From Mycobacterium sp. (GTDB lineage Bacteria; Actinomycetota; Actinomycetes; Mycobacteriales; Mycobacteriaceae), in the NCBI GenBank assembly GCA_019246375.1, contig JAFAQO010000395.1:1-7278 (forward strand): 7,278 bases of DNA, given 5' to 3'. The notes under the pieces were generated by a model that saw nothing but the letters and a program-made list of their open reading frames with translations, did not search any database and was not told where the DNA came from. The translations under genes were made by a program, and so were the position numbers. Shown piece by piece: positions 1 to 6,355 of the stretch. How positions within the stretch are numbered: position 1 is the stretch's first letter; every line of letters begins with the position of its first letter.

Positions 1-86
1 AACGTCTTGCCGGTGCCGGCGCTGGCCTCCAGCACGGTGGTGGAGCCGTCTTTCGGCATCGGACCCAACAGGTCGAATCGATCCAT
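1..86 (-). CDS. recB: RecBCD subunit RecB, N-terminal fragment (partial, runs off the window)
   Basis: This is the start of the RecB helicase-nuclease, the 3'-5' motor and nuclease subunit of RecBCD, which processes double-strand DNA ends in the cytoplasm. The 28 visible codons begin MDRFDLLGPM and end in LEASAGTGKTF. That ending is the UvrD/RecB-type Walker A loop, with the ATP-binding Gly-Lys-Thr at residues 25-27. The start ATG (86-84) shares its A with the recC stop TGA (88-86), giving a TGATG junction and implying translational coupling. An AAGGGA Shine-Dalgarno-like run lies at 102-97 inside the end of recC. The remainder of the gene is beyond position 1. The identity rests on the Walker A context plus the position directly downstream of recC, and matches my memory of the M. 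tuberculosis recC-recB-recD order. Confidence 0.93.
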   Translation of the reverse strand, partial: MDRFDLLGPMPKDGSTTVLEASAGTGKT

Positions 87-3000
87 CAGCCGGATTTCCC
101 TTCAACAGCCAACGCCGGGAGCCACAACCGGGCGGCAAGCGCGCCCAGTCGAGTGTCTTCCCCAGGCATCTCGAGGCCCGGCTCGGGCGGACCGAGTAGC
201 ACCTCGAACGGAGCCTTGAATCCCCAGACCCGTACGTGCGCCGGCTCGCAGTCTTCGCCTTGAAAATTATTGCTTTCCCACTTACTGCGGGCGTATTTCA
301 CCGGATCCTTTCCCTTGTGGCGCCGTTCCGCCCAGGCGTAGGACGTCTTGAGCGGTAGCGGTAGCGGCTCGCGGTGACCCGCATCGAAAAGCGTTACGAC
401 GTCTCGCAATACCGCCACGGCATCGACCGGCTTCCGGAATGAGCACACCTCGATAGTGTCTTCGGGGCCACGCCCGACGCAGATCGCGGACCAGTCGTGG
501 GTGGGATCATCGGCAGCGAGTGCGACCAGCGAGAGCCAGGCCTGCAGCTTGTGTTTGGCAGCCAGCCTGGAGTAGGTCACCTCGACGATCCGATCGTCGA
601 ATACGCGGCTTAGCGTGCCGGTGACGCGGCGACCTTCGGCGAGGTCGATGGTGACATCGCGGGCATGGGCATGCACCCGCTGATGGCTTTGGGCAATGCT
701 CGCCAGCTGAGCGGCTGTTTTGCTGATGACTTCGGCCTTGCGCCAGCCCAGTTTTCCGGGCGGCAGTGTGCCGCGGCGCCATTCAGCGTTCATCGCCACC
801 TTGAGGTCCATGCCGCGCAACATGTCGCGCAGCATCCGGTCGCCAACGGCCCACTCGTCGAGCGCGTCGATCTCGACCGGCATCGCGTCCTTGACCGTGT
901 CGACGTCCCATGGCAGGGCGTAGTCGAGCTGTCGGAAGAAGCCTTTGACCGGGTCTTTGAAAAAGTCGAGCAGATCGGCCAGTGTCACATCGCCGGCAGG
1001 TGGCGCGGGCAACTGTTTGGTGAAAAACCTCGCCGGCTCGCACCGTTTCCCGGTAGCGGCCTCAACGGCGGCCAGCGCGGTGGGGTCGAACGTGAACGGC
1101 TTGTCAGGTACGAGCGCGCCGGGTGTGACGTTCTTGCGGTCGAACGGCTGTAACGGGTGTCTGGTGACGATGCGCTCGCGCACCGGCGATTGTGTCGTCT
1201 GGTCCAATGCGTCGAGCACTTCGGCCAGCGGCACCGCGGGCGGGCGGGGATGCCCGTTGTGTTCGTCGGCGCCGCTGTAGGTGATCACCAGCGTCTCAGT
1301 GGCCGCGTTGATCGCGTCGAGAAGTAATTGCCGGTCCTCCGAACGGATATCGCGCTCACCGGTCATCGGCTTGCGTGCCAGCACATCGTCGCCGTCGGGA
1401 ACGTTGAGTCGAGGGAAAACCCCGTCGTCGAGCCCGACCAGGCACACCACCCGGTGGGGTACTGAGCGCATCGGCACCATCGTGCACACGGTCAGCGTGC
1501 CGGTGCGGAAGTTTGCTCGGGTCGGACGCCCTGCCAAATGACCGGCCAACAATGAGCGCACGTCGGGAAGCCGCAGCAACGTCGAGGCGCGAGAATCCGC
1601 GTGCCTCAGGACGTCGGTGAACTCGCGCTGCATCTGGGCGTGCTGCCAGGCATCCTCCGAAGCGGTCAGCAGCTCGATGCCCGCGGTCAACACATTGAGC
1701 CACTCCGTCAAAGGCTGTACGCCGCTGAGCCTTTCGATAATGCGGTGTAGCCGTTCGACATACTCGGCCAGCCGTCCGGCCAGCTCGATCCGGTTGCTGC
1801 CGACATCGTCAAGGGGCAGCGCGGCTCCCAGCCAGGCCTGCGAGTCCTCGGACATCGCGACGCCGGTCAGGATCCGGTCCAGTCCGAACCGCCAGGTGTT
1901 GTGGACGAAGCGTTCAAGCCCATAGGGCTCGCGGTGTCGGGCGTCGAAACCCCACCGGATGTTCGAGTCCCGTACCCAGCCGGTGATCGCGTCGAGGTCG
2001 TCGTCGGTGAAGCCGAACCTGGCGCGCACCGGCGCAGCCTGCGCGAGGTTGAGCACCTGGCTGGCGGTGGCGCGGGTGCCGGCGATCGCGAGCAGTTGGG
2101 CGGCCACCCCGAGCAGCGGGTTGGTCTGGGCGAGGGCACGGTCGGCAAGCCTGACCCTCAAGCGGTGTGCCGGGTGGCAGTCAGCGGCGGTCTCGCCGAG
2201 CCCGAATCCGGCGACGATCAGCGGCGCGTAGGTCTCGATGTCGGGGCACATCACCACGATGTCGCGGGGCTCCAGCGTCGGATCGTCCTCCAACAGGCCG
2301 AGTAACACCTCGCGTAGCACGTCGATCTGGCGGGCCGGGCCGTGACAGGCGTGCACCTGCACCGACCGGTCGGCAGCGGTTAGCGAGCGGCCGTCGGGCC
2401 TGACCGCGTTGGCGGCGATATCGGCTTGCAGCCAGCCGAGCAAGGTATCGGGTTTGATTGCGCCGCTCATGCGTTCGTCGGTGGAGCGGCTGGTGGGCAG
2501 CGCGCGTTGCAGCTCGCGCAGGTCGCGGCCCAGCGTTTCCAACAGCGGATGCTTGGCCGCCTTCCGGCTGGTGTCGTCGCGCCGCGGCACCGCGCCGTGC
2601 GTGTCGTTCAGGGCCAGCCACAGGCCGTCGCTGGGATGCGGCAGCCACAGGTGCAAGTCGTGGTGGGTGGCCAGCGCGTCGAGCAGCTCCACCTCGGTAC
2701 CCGCCAACCGGGTATGCCCGAACAGCGAGAGCCGCTGTGGCAGGTCGGCGGGGCCTTTCCGTAGCCGAGCAACGGTTTTGTGGTGGCGGATATGCGGGGG
2801 ATCGGCTTCGATGCGCTCGACCAGCGCCCGCCACAACTCCGGCTGCCAGGCCAGATCGGCGTCGAGGTCTGGTGTGTTGCCGTCGAGCCAGTCGACCAGC
2901 AGCTGCGGCCGCTGCCGGCCGTACGACGCGAACAGCCCGGCCAGCCGTCGCGCCACCGAATACCGCCGGCCCCGGCGCAACTCGGCTTCAGTGTCGGTCG

Positions 3001-3364
3001 ACTCGAAGCGGCCTAAATGCATCGCTAGCGTTCTGCACCACGGCTCATCCAACGAGCAGTCGATGACTTCCAGTAGTGGCCACGTCATCGCATCCGGTGA
3101 CCAAGGATCGTCGTCAACGGTGCCGGTGATTTCGGCGATCAGCGAGGTCGGGCTGCGGAACACCACCCCTGCGCACACCCCGTCGGCGTCGCGGCCGCGG
3201 CCGAGGACATGGGAGAGCCGCTGGCTCAGCCAGCGTTCGACGCCGCGCGCCGGGACGAGTATCAGTTCCTCGGCGAACGGGTCGGGCAGCGGGTCGGCCA
3301 AGAGTGCCCCGAGCCCGTCAGCCAGTAGGTCGGTGCGCTCGGCCCGGTGGAGATGAAGCGCCAT
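86..3364 (-). CDS. recC: RecBCD subunit RecC (1092 aa)
   Basis: RecC is the scaffold subunit of the RecBCD helicase-nuclease; in E. coli it splits the duplex and reads Chi. In mycobacteria RecBCD is known to serve single-strand annealing, while AdnAB does end resection for recombination. The protein has the usual length. Family blocks are visible in order: the degenerate helicase motif LILVPARGVERWLSQRL (34-50), SLFGHTRL (213-220), VQVHACHGPARQIDVLREVL (335-354) followed by PRDIVVMCPDI (366-376), TLTVCTMVPMRSVPHRVVCL (623-642) with GLDDGVFPR, and the nuclease-like C-terminal domain from about residue 790 (DLLDFFKDPVKGFF at 797-810). No intact Walker A is seen, as expected for the inactive helicase fold of RecC. 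An in-frame ATG exists 11 codons upstream (3397). ATG 3364 is preferred because MALHLHRAERTDLLADGLG matches the mycobacterial N-terminus as I remember it and is preceded by AGGTGG. The stop overlaps the recB start. Confidence 0.96.
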   Translation of the reverse strand: MALHLHRAERTDLLADGLGALLADPLPDPFAEELILVPARGVERWLSQRLSHVLGRGRDADGVCAGVVFRSPTSLIAEITGTVDDDPWSPDAMTWPLLEVIDCSLDEPWCRTLAMHLGRFESTDTEAELRRGRRYSVARRLAGLFASYGRQRPQLLVDWLDGNTPDLDADLAWQPELWRALVERIEADPPHIRHHKTVARLRKGPADLPQRLSLFGHTRLAGTEVELLDALATHHDLHLWLPHPSDGLWLALNDTHGAVPRRDDTSRKAAKHPLLETLGRDLRELQRALPTSRSTDERMSGAIKPDTLLGWLQADIAANAVRPDGRSLTAADRSVQVHACHGPARQIDVLREVLLGLLEDDPTLEPRDIVVMCPDIETYAPLIVAGFGLGETAADCHPAHRLRVRLADRALAQTNPLLGVAAQLLAIAGTRATASQVLNLAQAAPVRARFGFTDDDLDAITGWVRDSNIRWGFDARHREPYGLERFVHNTWRFGLDRILTGVAMSEDSQAWLGAALPLDDVGSNRIELAGRLAEYVERLHRIIERLSGVQPLTEWLNVLTAGIELLTASEDAWQHAQMQREFTDVLRHADSRASTLLRLPDVRSLLAGHLAGRPTRANFRTGTLTVCTMVPMRSVPHRVVCLVGLDDGVFPRLNVPDGDDVLARKPMTGERDIRSEDRQLLLDAINAATETLVITYSGADEHNGHPRPPAVPLAEVLDALDQTTQSPVRERIVTRHPLQPFDRKNVTPGALVPDKPFTFDPTALAAVEAATGKRCEPARFFTKQLPAPPAGDVTLADLLDFFKDPVKGFFRQLDYALPWDVDTVKDAMPVEIDALDEWAVGDRMLRDMLRGMDLKVAMNAEWRRGTLPPGKLGWRKAEVISKTAAQLASIAQSHQRVHAHARDVTIDLAEGRRVTGTLSRVFDDRIVEVTYSRLAAKHKLQAWLSLVALAADDPTHDWSAICVGRGPEDTIEVCSFRKPVDAVAVLRDVVTLFDAGHREPLPLPLKTSYAWAERRHKGKDPVKYARSKWESNNFQGEDCEPAHVRVWGFKAPFEVLLGPPEPGLEMPGEDTRLGALAARLWLPALAVEGKSG

Positions 3365-3372
3365 CGCGGGCC

Positions 3373-3378
3373 ACCTTA
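3373..3378 (-). promoter_or_regulatory. Candidate -10 element for recC (possibly leaderless)
   Basis: On the minus strand TAAGGT matches the mycobacterial TANNNT -10 pattern. It ends 8 nt before the A of the recC ATG (3364), a distance that would put the transcription start at or next to the start codon, as in the many leaderless mycobacterial mRNAs. The same bases include AGGTGG (3376-3371), which could instead act as a Shine-Dalgarno site if transcription begins further upstream, so the two readings exclude each other. I see no good -35 hexamer at the matching distance. The region it would occupy overlaps the inverted repeat at 3386-3405. This is inference from pattern only. Confidence 0.3.
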
Positions 3379-3385
3379 GACGGGG

Positions 3386-3405
3386 ACACCGACGCAATTC
3401 GGTGT
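3386..3405. repeat. Perfect inverted repeat in the recC/nitroreductase divergent region (candidate operator)
   Basis: The sequence ACACCGA-cgcaat-TCGGTGT has two exactly complementary 7-bp arms around a 6-bp spacer. It starts 21 bp upstream of the recC start codon and lies over the expected -35 area of the candidate recC promoter. Its geometry, about two half-sites per 20 bp, suits a dimeric helix-turn-helix repressor such as a TetR-type protein, but no regulator gene is present in the window. It has no following T-run, and it lies upstream of both genes, so it is not a terminator. Confidence 0.45.
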
Positions 3406-3437
3406 TTCGGCCTCGACGGTCTCAGACGTGGTAGACA

Positions 3438-3455
3438 GTCGGCGAGAGCGCCGAC
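3438..3455 (+). promoter_or_regulatory. GC-rich stem-loop directly upstream of the nitroreductase ribosome binding site
   Basis: GTCGGCG-agag-CGCCGAC forms a perfect 7-bp stem with a four-base loop. The stem ends at 3455 and the Shine-Dalgarno run begins at 3456. If transcription starts upstream, the leader RNA would carry this hairpin flush against the ribosome binding site, where it could influence translation or mRNA stability. If transcription starts downstream, the same dyad could act as a DNA operator. A possible -10 (TAGACA, 3432-3437) abuts it but has no convincing -35 partner, so the start site is unknown. Confidence 0.4.
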
Positions 3456-3464
3456 GAGAAGGGA
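3456..3464 (+). promoter_or_regulatory. Shine-Dalgarno site that fixes the nitroreductase start
   Basis: The run GAGAAGGGA lies 5 nt before ATG 3470, good spacing for a ribosome binding site. It supports that start over the in-frame upstream GTG at 3428, whose extra 14 residues (Arg-rich, MVDSRRERRREGNA) read like translated leader and would place the hairpin and this site inside the coding region. A second ATG at 3465 is out of frame. Confidence 0.7.
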
Positions 3465-3469
3465 ATGCG

Positions 3470-3985
3470 ATGGAAACGTGGGATGCGATCTGTGCCCGGC
3501 GCAATGTACGGCAGTACAAGTCAGAGCCGGTGTCCGAAGACGACCTGAACCGAATCGCCGAGGCCGGATGGCGGTCGCCGTCGGCGAAGAACCGCCAACC
3601 ATGGGATTTCGTCGTCGTGACCGAGCAGTCTCAGCTGAAAGAACTTTCGACCGTGTGGCAGGGTGCCGGTCATATCGCTTCGGCTGCGGCCGCGATTGCA
3701 CTCGTCGTGCCAGAACCGCCCAGTGAACGCAGGAAGGTGACAGACCAGTACGACGTCGGTCAGGCGACGATGGCGATGATGCTTGCGGCCACCGATCTGG
3801 GCATCGGAACCGGCCATTCGTCGGTAGGGGATCAGGACAAGGCGCGCGCCATCCTGAGCGTTCCTGACGGCTATCTGGTGGCCTACCTTCTCGGTATCGG
3901 CTATCCCGCTGATCGCCCGCTCAAGCCGATCCGCCAACCGAATCGGCGGCCCTTCTCCGAGGTCGTCCACCATGGACGCTGGTGA
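3470..3985 (+). CDS. Nitroreductase-family FMN oxidoreductase (171 aa)
   Basis: A small cytoplasmic flavoprotein of the nitroreductase superfamily, which binds FMN as a homodimer and uses NAD(P)H or another reduced cofactor to reduce nitro groups, quinones or related substrates. The physiological substrate cannot be told from the sequence. Diagnostic parts are the N-terminal phosphate-binding RRNVRQY (10-16), the FMN-contact block SPSAKNRQPWDFVVV (36-50), the dimer helix around DVGQATMAMMLAATDLGIG (95-113) and the C-terminal LLGIGYPAD (140-148). At 171 aa it is at the short end for the family but retains the core fold elements. It heads a plus-strand pair with the methyltransferase 9 bp downstream in the same frame, separated by a single TGA. 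Divergent from recC. Family assignment is firm; the specific role is unknown. Confidence 0.9.
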   Translation: METWDAICARRNVRQYKSEPVSEDDLNRIAEAGWRSPSAKNRQPWDFVVVTEQSQLKELSTVWQGAGHIASAAAAIALVVPEPPSERRKVTDQYDVGQATMAMMLAATDLGIGTGHSSVGDQDKARAILSVPDGYLVAYLLGIGYPADRPLKPIRQPNRRPFSEVVHHGRW

Positions 3986-3994
3986 CGATCCTGG

Positions 3995-4765
3995 ATGGCA
4001 AATACCGCGGCGACAATACGTAAGCACAAGGGCGAGTACGGGATCGACGGATCGTTTAAAACTGTCTCGGCGCGCGGACAGGCGCTGGGCATCGCTGTGC
4101 AAGCCGCTGGACTGCTGCTGTGGGCTGCGATCAGCTGGACGCGGGGTAAGCGGTTAACGGCAGTGCTGGCCGGTACGTCGGGTGCCGGAATCATCGCCAG
4201 CGCAATGCTTTACATCTACACCACCCGAGCGGGCAAGTTCGAGGTATGGAACCGAATCCTCGACGAGCTGCGGCTGCGAGGCGACGAAACCGTGCTCGAC
4301 CTTGGATGCGGCCGCGGGGCGGTATTGCTCGCGGCGGCGAAACGACTGCCGCGCGGGCGGGCCATCGGCATCGACTTGTGGCGCCCCGACCAGACCGGCA
4401 ATTCACCGTCGGCCACGATGGCCAATGCGGAGCTGGAGGACGTCACTGATCGCGTCGAGGTGCACACCGCCGACATGACGGCCTTGCCGTTCGCCGACCA
4501 GAGCGTCGACGTGATCGTCAGTAACCTTGCCATCCATAACATTCCGGATCGTGCAGGCCGCCGTCTTGCCCTCATCGAGGCAGCTCGCGTACTGCGCCCC
4601 GGCGGTAGTCTGGCCATCGCTGACTTGTGGGAAACCCGGCAACATGCCGTGCTCCTACGCGAGCTTGGCTGGCACGACGTGCAACGCCGCAACCTCGGAT
4701 GGCGGATGTGGTTTGGCGGTCCCTGGACGGCCACGCGTCTGGTTACGGCGACGAAGCCGGGATAA
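3995..4765 (+). CDS. Membrane-anchored class I SAM-dependent methyltransferase (256 aa)
   Basis: Predicted to transfer a methyl group from S-adenosylmethionine to an unidentified, possibly membrane-associated, acceptor. The C-terminal two thirds is a Rossmann-fold methyltransferase: motif I VLDLGCGRG (100-108), the acidic ribose-binding residue in GIDLW (125-129, D127), AD at 159-160, motif IV-like VDVIVSNLAIHNI (171-183) and VLRPGG (199-204). The N-terminus differs from soluble members of the family: residues about 31-48 (ALGIAVQAAGLLLWAAIS) and 54-74 are two hydrophobic stretches separated by basic WTRGKR, which suggests a two-helix membrane hairpin with the catalytic domain on the cytoplasmic side. 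ATG 3995 lacks a clear Shine-Dalgarno site, so translation probably depends on termination of the nitroreductase just upstream. The motif pattern resembles ubiquinone/menaquinone-type methyltransferases, but the substrate is not determinable. Confidence 0.87.
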   Translation: MANTAATIRKHKGEYGIDGSFKTVSARGQALGIAVQAAGLLLWAAISWTRGKRLTAVLAGTSGAGIIASAMLYIYTTRAGKFEVWNRILDELRLRGDETVLDLGCGRGAVLLAAAKRLPRGRAIGIDLWRPDQTGNSPSATMANAELEDVTDRVEVHTADMTALPFADQSVDVIVSNLAIHNIPDRAGRRLALIEAARVLRPGGSLAIADLWETRQHAVLLRELGWHDVQRRNLGWRMWFGGPWTATRLVTATKPG

Positions 4766-4783
4766 GCGGACCGTTTCCCGAGT

Positions 4784-4801
4784 GATATCGCATGCGATAT
4801 C
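4784..4801. promoter_or_regulatory. Exact 18-bp palindrome upstream of cynS (candidate operator)
   Basis: GATATCGCATGCGATATC reads identically on both strands over all 18 bp. It lies in the 97-bp gap between the methyltransferase stop (4765) and cynS, 61 bp before the preferred cynS ATG. The A/T-rich outer thirds contrast with the surrounding GC-rich DNA. There is no spacer loop and no T-run, so a transcription-factor site is more likely than a terminator. A weak -10-like GCTAAT (4816-4821) follows it, without a recognisable -35. In E. coli cyn genes are controlled by the LysR protein CynR; no such gene is in the window, and this even, gapless palindrome does not look like a LysR site. The regulator is unknown. 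Confidence 0.6.
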
Positions 4802-4862
4802 CAGTCCGAACACCGGCTAATCGTCGAGACAGCGCTTGGCCGGGGACTGCATGCTGGGAAGC

Positions 4863-5318
4863 ATGACCAGAAACGAGATCACCGAGCACATTGTCGTTGC
4901 CCGCCTGGCCAAAGGCCTGAGCTGGCAGGAGCTTGCCGACGCCATCGGCAGGCCGGTGGTTTGGACAACGTCGGCGCTGCTGGGGCAGCACCCGATTCCC
5001 GCGGAGCAGGGCAAGGTTCTCGTGGAGATGCTCGGCCTCGACGAAGCGGCGATACCTGTGCTGGCCGCGCCGCCCATGCGCGGCGGGCTGCCCACAGCCG
5101 TGCCTACCGACCCGACCGTGTACCGGTTCTACGAAGCCCTGCAGGTGTACGGCGGAGCGATCAAGGAGCTGATTCACGAAAAGTTCGGCGACGGGATCAT
5201 GAGCGCGATCAACTTCAGCGTCGACCTGCAGAAGAAACCGCATCCGTCCGGCGACCGCGTGGTGGTGACTTTCGACGGCAAATTCCTTCCCTACGAATGG
5301 ACTTCGGCCGAAGGCTGA
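4863..5318 (+). CDS. cynS: Cyanase (cyanate hydratase/lyase, 151 aa)
   Basis: Cyanase catalyses the bicarbonate-dependent breakdown of cyanate to carbamate, which decays to ammonia and CO2, so it detoxifies cyanate and can supply nitrogen. It is a cytoplasmic homodecamer. Alignment by eye to E. coli CynS (156 aa) places the catalytic triad at R88 and E91 (YRFYEALQVYG) and S114 (MSAINF), with the same 3- and 26-residue spacings as R96, E99 and S122. The hallmark block EKFGDGIMSAINFSVDLQKK is intact, and the helical N-terminal domain (1-70) precedes it. The start is uncertain by four codons: ATG 4863 has GGGAA only 2 nt away, while in-frame ATG 4851 has GGGGA (4842-4846) 4 nt away; TTG 4836 is also open. 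The catalytic part is unaffected. No carbonic anhydrase (cynT) or cyanate transporter lies beside it. It is 14 bp from the patatin gene, so they are probably cotranscribed. Confidence 0.96.
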   Translation: MTRNEITEHIVVARLAKGLSWQELADAIGRPVVWTTSALLGQHPIPAEQGKVLVEMLGLDEAAIPVLAAPPMRGGLPTAVPTDPTVYRFYEALQVYGGAIKELIHEKFGDGIMSAINFSVDLQKKPHPSGDRVVVTFDGKFLPYEWTSAEG

Positions 5319-5332
5319 GCAGAAAGGCAGTC

Positions 5333-6355
5333 ATGGCAGACGATCGGTCCAAAGACGACCAGCCAAAAGAGGTCGACCTGGTTCTCTCGGGTGGCGGCGT
5401 CAAGTTCATCGGCCTGGTGGGCGCACTCGTCGCCCTGATGGACGCCGGATATTCCGTTCAGCGGGCATCGGGCGTGTCGGCCGGGTCCGTGGTCGCGTCA
5501 ATCCTGGCCGCCGCGTCCATGGGTGACCAGCTGACGAGCGAAGAGGTCAAGGAGCTCGCGCTGTCGGTGCCGCTCCGCAAATGGCGCGACGCCGGGCCAC
5601 TGCCCATTGTCGGTGAGGCCTGGGGCGTGCTGTCGGGCAGCGGGCTTTACCGCGGCGACTTCGCTCACCACTGGATCCGCAGCGAATTGAAGAACCTGGG
5701 CGTGACCACGTTCGGCGACCTGGCCATCGACGACGAATACCTGCTCAAGGAACGCCGCTACAAGCTGGCGGTTACCGTGGCCGACTTGACGACCAGCCAG
5801 CTGGTGCGACTGCCCTGGGACTACCAGCGGGTTTACGGGCTCGACCCCGATGAGCAGCCGGTCGCCGACGCGGTCCGCGCCTCGATGGCAATTCCGTTCT
5901 TCTACCAACCGGTCAAGCTGACCAGCGCCAAGGGGTTGACGTCCACCTTGGTTGACGGCGGCATGCTGTCGAACTTCCCAATCGACTCCTTCGACCGGCC
6001 CGACGGCAAACCGCCACGGTGGCCCACTATCGGAATCACCGTGATTCCGACTCTTACCGGGGGCATCCACAAGGTGTTTCCCGCTTTCCGGGCGCTGCGC
6101 GTGCTCGGGCCGCCGTCAATGTTGGAAAGCCTCATCACGACCTTGCTCGTCGGTCATGACCAGGCCTACTTGAATCTGCCGTGGGTCCGCGCCCGAGCAA
6201 TCGAGGTGCCCACATCGGACGTCGGGATCCTCGATTTCGGTATCTCCAGATCGAGCCTTGAAGCGCTGTACGACAAGGGCTATGAGGTAGCAGAGGAGTT
6301 TCTGCGGACCTGGGACTGGCCCACATATCTCAAACGCTTCCGCTGGGTCGGCTGA
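5333..6355 (+). CDS. Patatin-like phospholipase / lipid acyl hydrolase (340 aa)
   Basis: A predicted serine hydrolase of the patatin family, which uses a Ser-Asp dyad to release fatty acids from phospholipids or other acyl lipids. The order of motifs is canonical: Gly-rich oxyanion loop SGGGVKFIG (19-27), nucleophile elbow GVSAG (47-51, Ser49), and the catalytic Asp in VDGG (207-210, Asp208), followed by NFPID. The loop has Phe25 where many patatins carry Gly after the basic residue. No signal peptide or transmembrane helix is evident, so it is probably cytoplasmic or peripherally membrane-bound. The start ATG is preceded by AAAGG (5323-5327) with 5-nt spacing. The open frame runs further upstream, but only as a shadow of cynS. 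It follows cynS by 14 bp on the same strand and ends 29 bp from the convergent echA3. The lipid substrate is unknown. Confidence 0.92.
   Translation: MADDRSKDDQPKEVDLVLSGGGVKFIGLVGALVALMDAGYSVQRASGVSAGSVVASILAAASMGDQLTSEEVKELALSVPLRKWRDAGPLPIVGEAWGVLSGSGLYRGDFAHHWIRSELKNLGVTTFGDLAIDDEYLLKERRYKLAVTVADLTTSQLVRLPWDYQRVYGLDPDEQPVADAVRASMAIPFFYQPVKLTSAKGLTSTLVDGGMLSNFPIDSFDRPDGKPPRWPTIGITVIPTLTGGIHKVFPAFRALRVLGPPSMLESLITTLLVGHDQAYLNLPWVRARAIEVPTSDVGILDFGISRSSLEALYDKGYEVAEEFLRTWDWPTYLKRFRWVG

Noticed and set aside
665..3356. Several long open frames on the plus strand across recC, for example 665-1153 and 2409-3356
   Set aside because: They run antisense to a fully supported recC, have low-complexity Arg/Ser/Ala-rich translations, lack ribosome binding sites, and are what the GC-rich codon pattern of recC produces on the opposite strand.
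3419..3427. Small palindrome GTCTCAGAC in the divergent intergenic region
   Set aside because: It has only 4-bp arms around one base; too short to separate from chance beside the two better dyads.
4961..5332. Upstream extension of the patatin open frame through cynS
   Set aside because: The extension overlaps the highly conserved cynS in another frame and translates to an Arg/Gly-rich sequence unrelated to patatins; a good ribosome binding site and the natural N-terminus lie at 5333.
3470..6355. Idea that the block is a phage-defence island (patatin effectors occur in CBASS; recBCD lies nearby)
   Set aside because: No nucleotidyltransferase (CD-NTase), sensor or other defence partner is present; cyanase and nitroreductase are metabolic enzymes, so the patatin alone does not support a defence system.
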